Positions 58,838-64,000 of a DNA stretch of 64,000 nucleotides are shown one piece after another. Origin of the DNA: Byssothecium circinans. Lineage: Eukaryota > Ascomycota > Dothideomycetes > Pleosporales > Massarinaceae. Each line of letters starts with the position of its first letter. Position 1 is the stretch's first letter. The position numbers and the translations under genes were made by a program. The DNA is taken from positions 86,304 through 150,303 of the forward strand of contig ML977028.1 of NCBI GenBank assembly GCA_010015675.1, given 5' to 3'. The notes below the pieces were generated by a model that was not told where the DNA came from, did no database searches, and saw only the letters and a list, made by a program, of their open reading frames with translations.

Positions 58838-59866
58838 ATGTCTACCACTATCCGCAAAGCCCTCATCCCCACCTTCGGCGATGCATCGGTCGTCAAGATC
58901 GTAGACGCCGAAATCGAAGCCCCAAAGTCGAAAGAAGTCCAGGTCAAAATCCTCTACTCGGGCATGGGAGGAGCAGACATCACCATGCGCATGGGCAAAT
59001 ATCCCCAGCAGAAGAGCGCACCGCTTACGCCTGGTTACTGCCTCGTCGGTCGCGTCCTCGTCAACGGTCCATCCAGTACTAAGTTCCAACAAGGCGCTCT
59101 CGTCGCCAGCATGACGAAATACGACTCCGTTGCCGAGCGTGCCAACGTCGCCGAAAAATACCTCGTCCTGGTGCCTGAAGGCCTAGACCTTGAGCAAGCA
59201 ACCGCCATGGTGCTTGACTGGAACACCGCCTACGGCATGTGCTATCGCTGCGCCAAAGTCAAGAAGGGATCTCGCGTCTTCATCCACGGTCTGAGCGGCG
59301 CTGTTGGTTTCGCCATCTTCACCTTCTGCAAACTCCAAGGCGCAGAGATCTACGGGACGGCTTCCCAGTCCAAGCACGCCGAACTTCGCGAACTGGGCGC
59401 AAACCCCTTCGTCTACACAGACAAGAACTGGATGATGGCCATGAACGCCATCGGTGGCGCACACATCGTTTTCGACCCTCTCGGCTTCGAATCCTGGGAC
59501 GAGAGTTGGTCCATTTTGGCACCCAAAAGCGAGGGAGGAGGTCATCTTATCGGATATGGAGGGAACTACCATGTGCTCAAGGGAGAAGAGCCGAGGAGCC
59601 AGATTCCGGGCATTGCGAAGCTATTGGCTAGGAACGCGGTGCCTTTCTGCCCGAACCATACTTCCTTCTATTATATCGACAAAGATCAGGCGACGTTTGA
59701 GCCGGAGCTGAAGGAGCTGTTTCAGATGTGTGAGAGGGGCGAGATCAAGGCGCCGATTAAGAAGAGGTGGACGTTGGAGACGTATCCGGAGGCGCATCGG
59801 ACGTGGAATCAGTCCAATGCGCTTGGGTCTGTGGTTGTGAAGATTGCGGATGATGCTGGCACGTGA
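58838..59866 (+). CDS. MDR-superfamily oxidoreductase (zinc-free quinone reductase type)
   Basis: A single-exon gene for 342 residues. The N-terminal GroES-like part has V-VKILYSGMGGADITMRMGKYP and TPGYCLVGRVL, the pattern of zeta-crystallin/quinone reductases. The Rossmann part has RVFIHGLSGAVGFAIFTFCKLQGAEIYGTAS (about 145-180), where the usual AxxGxxG nucleotide loop appears as GLSGAVG. The catalytic-zinc Cys/His ligands of alcohol dehydrogenases are absent, so it should be a zinc-independent NADPH reductase or dehydrogenase. The C-terminus is regular and the ATG at 58838 is in good context (CACCATGTC). Substrate unknown; no cluster partner is evident. Confidence 0.88.
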   Translation: MSTTIRKALIPTFGDASVVKIVDAEIEAPKSKEVQVKILYSGMGGADITMRMGKYPQQKSAPLTPGYCLVGRVLVNGPSSTKFQQGALVASMTKYDSVAERANVAEKYLVLVPEGLDLEQATAMVLDWNTAYGMCYRCAKVKKGSRVFIHGLSGAVGFAIFTFCKLQGAEIYGTASQSKHAELRELGANPFVYTDKNWMMAMNAIGGAHIVFDPLGFESWDESWSILAPKSEGGGHLIGYGGNYHVLKGEEPRSQIPGIAKLLARNAVPFCPNHTSFYYIDKDQATFEPELKELFQMCERGEIKAPIKKRWTLETYPEAHRTWNQSNALGSVVVKIADDAGT

Positions 59867-60758
59867 GGTTTGGTGGGCGCGGGGACCGTGGATTTTCTTC
59901 CTTTTCTTCATGTCTGTTTATTATATCCCAGCTTCACGGGGCTACCTATTAAGCCTTCTTTATCTCTATGAATGGATGTTATTGCTGTTAGTTTTTAAAT
60001 TTGGCTCTTCTCGTATTGCATTGTCCTATCACATCAACACTTCAACCTGGCTTGACAGAATTCCAGAGAGTTGTGCGAGGCACTTACACTTTGAAAAACT
60101 TCGAGAAGTCATACTAGGCATCTTCACTATCGATGGCCTATTCCAAGCCCGGGGAGAAATACAGTATAAAAGCGAGCTAGCGCATCAAAGTTTCATGAGG
60201 GAAGGACTGGGAAGTAGAAGTAACAGGGTCAAGACTATGGGTTTGTGGAAGCTCACTTCATTCATGACTACGATTTTGTGGGAGCCTTACTTGGAGTTTC
60301 TTGGAAATTGAACATGCATGCGGATGTGGCGGAGCTTCTCGGAGGTTTAGCGCATGTGGCTGAAATCGCTCGCCGTAGTGAAAGTGAGGGGTACTGTGGC
60401 TTCTTGCTCGGAGATGGGCGACGACGACGGGCGCGGATTATCGCCGTTTATAATCACTTGTTGCTTTTAGTGACACGTATTCAAGGTAACGGAGAAGATG
60501 TGGATCCCGAACCCTTGTAGAAATGCTACCCTACGCTAACCAGCCGCGTTGACAAGCTTTGGGAATGACCGCACATAAAGTATTCCCGGCCTTACTTTGG
60601 TCTTTCTTGCTGGGCCCACATGGACACGTCAATCAAGGAAGTGCAAAATGCCTTTCAGGTTATCATTTCACTTCAACATACAGCTAATACCAGAGCGTTC
60701 TAGACTCATAACAGTGGAGAAAGCTTATCCCAACGGCTAACATTCGCCTGTACCAGTC
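59867..60758. other. intergenic between MDR and SDR genes, no gene seen
   Basis: Frames at 59844-60311 and 60245-60520 (+) have no domain, and the first is partly an extension of 3' UTR sequence. Confidence 0.45.
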
Positions 60759-61765
60759 ATGGCAGCACAAATAGCGCCGGCGCCCAACAAATCCCACCAA
60801 AGCATCCTCGTCGTAGGCGGCGGCGCCGGAATCGGTTACGCTACCGTTAAGAACATCATCGACACGACAACCAACACCAAGCTCGTCGTCTTCGACCGCG
60901 ATGTTTCTGGGTTACATGCTCTCCGCGGTCCGCGACTCAACTGTGTAGAGGGAGATGTAACGGATAAAGAAGATCGAGCGAGGGTTATGAGTCAGTGTGT
61001 GGAGTTCATGCAGGGAGTTGATACGGTTGTGTATTGCGCTGGGGTGATCAATCCAATTGAGAGGATTGAGAAGCTTGATGTTGAGGATGTGGGGAGGGCT
61101 TTCGATGTTAATGTTTTGGGGTGTTTGGGTATGGTATGTTTCTCCCTCCCCCCTTCTTTAAGTTCTATCTCCCTGTCACTCTGTCTCGTTTACGGAGTAT
61201 GTCGAGTACAGTAACCCCGAAACTCAACCCCAAACACTCCCCCAGTCCAACCCCAGTCCAACCCCATTCCAACACTCCCACAAAGATACCCTACCTAACA
61301 TCAACCTCACAGGTCCAACTCTGCCTCCCCCACCTCCGGCACTCCCGAACTATGCACCCCACTAACGCCGCCCATGGTAAACTCATAATCCTAACCTCCG
61401 CCTGCGACCTAAGCATAACCTACCATGGCTGGATGCCGTACTGCACGTCCAAAGCCGCGCTAACGCGCTTCATCACATGTCTCGCGCACGAAGAACCCCT
61501 TATTACTGTCCAAGGCGTGTATCCGAAGCTCACGCGCACCAAGATGCCAGAAGATGTGATTGCGGGGAGGTACAGGGGCGTTATGGCGGACCATGAGATT
61601 GAGAGGTTTAGGGTCTGGGATAGTATGGGCGAAGAGATGGTGGAGAGGCCGGAGAAGTGTGGGAGGGCTGTTGCGAGATTAGCGGTGGGGTTGGTGGAGG
61701 GTGGGAGGAGTGGGGTGGCGTTGTATTATGACGAACATGTTCCGGAAAAAATTGTTGGGACGTGA
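60759..61765 (+). CDS. short-chain dehydrogenase/reductase
   Basis: Two exons (60759-61133 and 61313-61765) encode 275 residues. The cofactor loop is seen as ILVVGGGAGIGYATVKNI (TGxxxGIG type, with GGGAGIG), Asp in FDRDVSG suggests NAD(H) preference, and CAGV matches the NNAG position. The active-site Ser and Tyr-x-x-x-Lys are in LTSACDLS and YCTSKAAL. The family oxidises or reduces alcohols and ketones with NAD(P); substrate unknown. Intron 61134-61312 is long for this locus (179 bp), with GTATGT donor, CTAAC branch site and CAG acceptor, and contains an imperfect tandem of AGTCCAACCCC units. After YCTSK, a KLTRTKM segment occupies the usual PGxxxT position as YPKLTRT, losing the conserved PG, which is mildly unusual. 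Confidence 0.88.
61244..61265. repeat. (AGTCCAACCCC)2 in the SDR intron
   Basis: Two perfect 11-bp units are followed by a degenerate third (ATTCCAAC) within the 179-bp intron. Confidence 0.8.
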
Positions 61766-63377
61766 GACGAAGCGCACTGACACCCTTTTGGATGAGCTTT
61801 GGTGACTTTGTACCTCCTACTTAGGTGGATTTATATTATATGGTCATTATTATTTAGCGAGCGCTTGGGATGGATTGAAAGAGTTGGTATAGTGTAAGAG
61901 CATGAGGTTGAGAACACTTGATTAATGCACAGTATTGAGAGTGGACTTCACTTAATTAGAACCCTCGGGCGCTCGCTCTGTCTATTGTTGTAGCAAAATA
62001 TCTGGAATGCAAATGCATGTCTTGGAGTATCATAGATTAATCTCTACACACAAACATCATAAAACCACCTGTCAAACTCACCACAGTTCACACCACCCAA
62101 ACTCTTGACTCTAAGACCGGAAAGTCAAAGTCTTAGAGCCACGCGAAGTGTTCAGCACACTTTTGGACCTAGGGGATTACTCACTCAGCACGGCAGACGT
62201 ACTCGTATTACGGACCTCCTGGAGGTCCTGTCAAGCATACAACTCCTTCTTTCATTTTCTCTGTGACGTAAAGCAGGATCTGTATCTTTGTATTCCAAGA
62301 GGCCGCTTTCGGGTTACCACACGTTCCTCGGGAGTTTACTATTCATTGTTTCACTCCATTATGTCTCGTAGGTTGGCTCTGTCACTATTCATACGATGTG
62401 CCTCTGATACCATCCATCTTCCGCACCTGGGCAGTGAGCAATTGCTTTACCACCCCCCCTTCCGTTTTATATGCCTCCTCCAACTCCCTTGATATTGTAC
62501 GGTTTTGTAATGTGCGACATAGTCCGCGAGACTCATAAGCGCGCCAGGCTGCACGGCAGCTTTCCGCTTCAATAGACAACGCTCGACGAGTGCAGTACTG
62601 ACGCACCAAAGTATACGGACGTCTGCTCGAGAATTGGTAACGCGATTTGAAGCACTATATTCGCATCATCTCCCTGGCTCGGAGCCATGTATAGGGCTCC
62701 GTGCGATGAAATTGTACAGCGTTTGATTCGCGAGGTGTGAACGGTTAGGGCTGTGCCTGGGCATAGGCTGGCCTCGCGCGTTTGATCCCGCCGGGATATT
62801 TTCGCGGCTGCGAACAGGATATCTGCCTTCTTTGGAGCTGGAGATGCATGGAGGTGTCTGGTCATTAGGTTAGACTAAGGATAGATAATCGAGTGAGGAA
62901 AGCGTGAGGTGATTTAGGATGTCCAGAGCATGTGCCGTGTGACAAACTTGTAGCGATCAATACGAATTGCTTGCGACAATTTATTAACGAGATTTTTTGA
63001 GCACTAGGCTACAAGGTTCAGATTTGTAGGCAGCAACTGGAGGAAGCCTGGGAAAGCAGTACAGCAGTGAAACGTTTGATCGAAGAACTTGCGCCGTTTC
63101 TACGCTTATCGCGAGCAGTTCAGATATACGATCATTTTAAGATTAGAGCCTCCTTTGGCGCGCAAATTCCTCTAGAGTGGCCTTCTCGAGGTTGTGACAT
63201 GACACAATTTGTGCCATTCACGCAAGCGCCCACGCCTTCACAGTGAATAGCCGCAACGGTGAAACGTCCTTCCTAGCGCTAAAAGCTAGACACTGCCCAC
63301 AGTATAAATATCGCTCGGAATTCGGCTACTTCACCCCGACGCACCTCCATAACGACCCTCAATGCCAGCCTCCTGCC
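61766..63377. other. 1.6-kb intergenic region, no gene seen
   Basis: Frames at 62148-62492 (+) and 62569-62865 (-) have no recognisable domain. The last 80 bp hold the TATA box of the next gene. Confidence 0.45.
63303..63310 (+). promoter_or_regulatory. TATA box of the last gene
   Basis: TATAAATA lies 75 bp upstream of the ATG at 63378. Confidence 0.5.
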
Positions 63378-64000
63378 ATGGAAGCCATACAAGCCGCTGC
63401 AGACCAACACGCCGACCCCACCATACCCCACGAGCCCAATCAGGATCCCCAGCCCAAGTCTCATGCAGATCGGAGAAAAGTACGTGTTCCATGCGATCAG
63501 ATACACCCAAACTGCACTAATTCGAATTCTAGCCCGCCTTGCGCGATGCTCCCCATCAAAGCATCCCGTTTCCCTCTGGTCCTGCCAACATAACGGTGCT
63601 CGAGCTTCTGACATTCCTGCCGCGATGCCTCCAGTCGCAGGACGTCATCGAGCGCTTCTTGAACAATGGTGGTGGCCAATCCCTCTTCTCGAAGATGATG
63701 AAGCATCAGCGCTGGTTAGCTCCCGAGGATAATGGGATCCTAAAGACGATGCAAACTGCGATGCGTAAAAATGGACCTAATGAGGGGTGTGCGCCTTGGA
63801 ACCCTGGTACCCACCAGGTGCCTGAAGGTATATCTTCCCATAACACTTGGCTCGACAATCAGGCAACCAGCTGACTTCACTTCTTACTTGTTAGACTGGG
63901 ATAGCACTAGTATCGCCGTCACTGGGTTCCGTGTTCCAGTGAATACGAACAGTTCAGATAGCTCTTACTATGCGATCCCGTTCCACGAGCTCGCTGACGG
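63378..64000 (+). CDS. hypothetical protein, 3' end outside the window
   Basis: Three exons are seen (63378-63479, 63533-63827, 63895-64000+), with introns of 53 and 67 bp and one continuous frame. The start MEAIQAAADQHADPTIPHEP is in good context (GCCATGG). The first 35 residues are polar and disordered; after that comes FPSGPANITVLELLTFLPRCLQSQDVIERFLNNGGG, probably helical, and an Asp/Trp/Ser-containing stretch that runs off the edge. No domain recognised. The gene is cut by the window end, so its length is unknown. Confidence 0.65.

Noticed and set aside
1..64000. CRISPR arrays, bacterial operons or a prophage
   Set aside because: No regularly spaced repeats were seen, and gene structure is clearly eukaryotic with spliceosomal introns.

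Overview
This window looks like nuclear DNA of a filamentous ascomycete, most likely a Dothideomycete (class is inference). Most genes are split by introns of about 47-120 bp with GT(A/G)AGT-like donors and CTAA/CTGAC branch sites. The families are typically fungal: a highly reducing polyketide synthase, a rhodopsin-domain membrane protein, DUF4188, DUF6699, and a CUE5-like autophagy receptor. AT-rich transposon relics are riddled with TAA/TAG and depleted in CpA/TpG, as expected from repeat-induced point mutation (RIP). Exon structures were rebuilt by hand; every model given a protein length has exon lengths summing to a multiple of three.

Region 1 (0-24 kb) is mostly housekeeping: a small secreted protein, a DUF1295 membrane reductase, a ten-exon secreted agmatinase-like ureohydrolase whose fifth intron has lost its AG acceptor, a cytochrome b5-fold haem-binding protein, NOP4 (ribosome biogenesis), RPL9 (with an 8-nt microexon), an aldo/keto reductase, a DUF6699 protein and a small conserved hypothetical.

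Region 2 (25.6-43.4 kb) is the most interesting. It holds a PLP-dependent alpha-oxoamine synthase, a divergent DUF4188 protein, a rhodopsin-domain protein, a 2,316-residue highly reducing PKS (KS-AT-DH-vestigial MT-ER-KR-ACP, no thioesterase) and a flavin monooxygenase with an NTF2-like N-terminus. An oxoamine synthase beside a PKS that lacks a release domain recalls fungal sphinganine-analogue pathways (fumonisin, sphingofungin), so this may be an undescribed amino-polyketide cluster. A 707-bp internally deleted pogo/Fot1-like element with TA target duplication lies between the PKS and the monooxygenase.

Region 3 (45-56 kb) has a CUE5-like ubiquitin-binding protein, a degraded second copy of cytosolic leucyl-tRNA synthetase (damaged HIGH motif, deleted KMSKS region, a 14-bp tandem duplication and several frameshifts), an LAT/Mup1-type amino-acid permease with a GC-AG intron, and a RIP-ruined hAT transposon containing a 520-bp assembly gap.

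Region 4 (56-64 kb) has a large fungal-specific hypothetical protein, an MDR oxidoreductase, an SDR oxidoreductase and a hypothetical gene cut by the window end. No rRNA gene, CRISPR array or confidently folded tRNA was seen.
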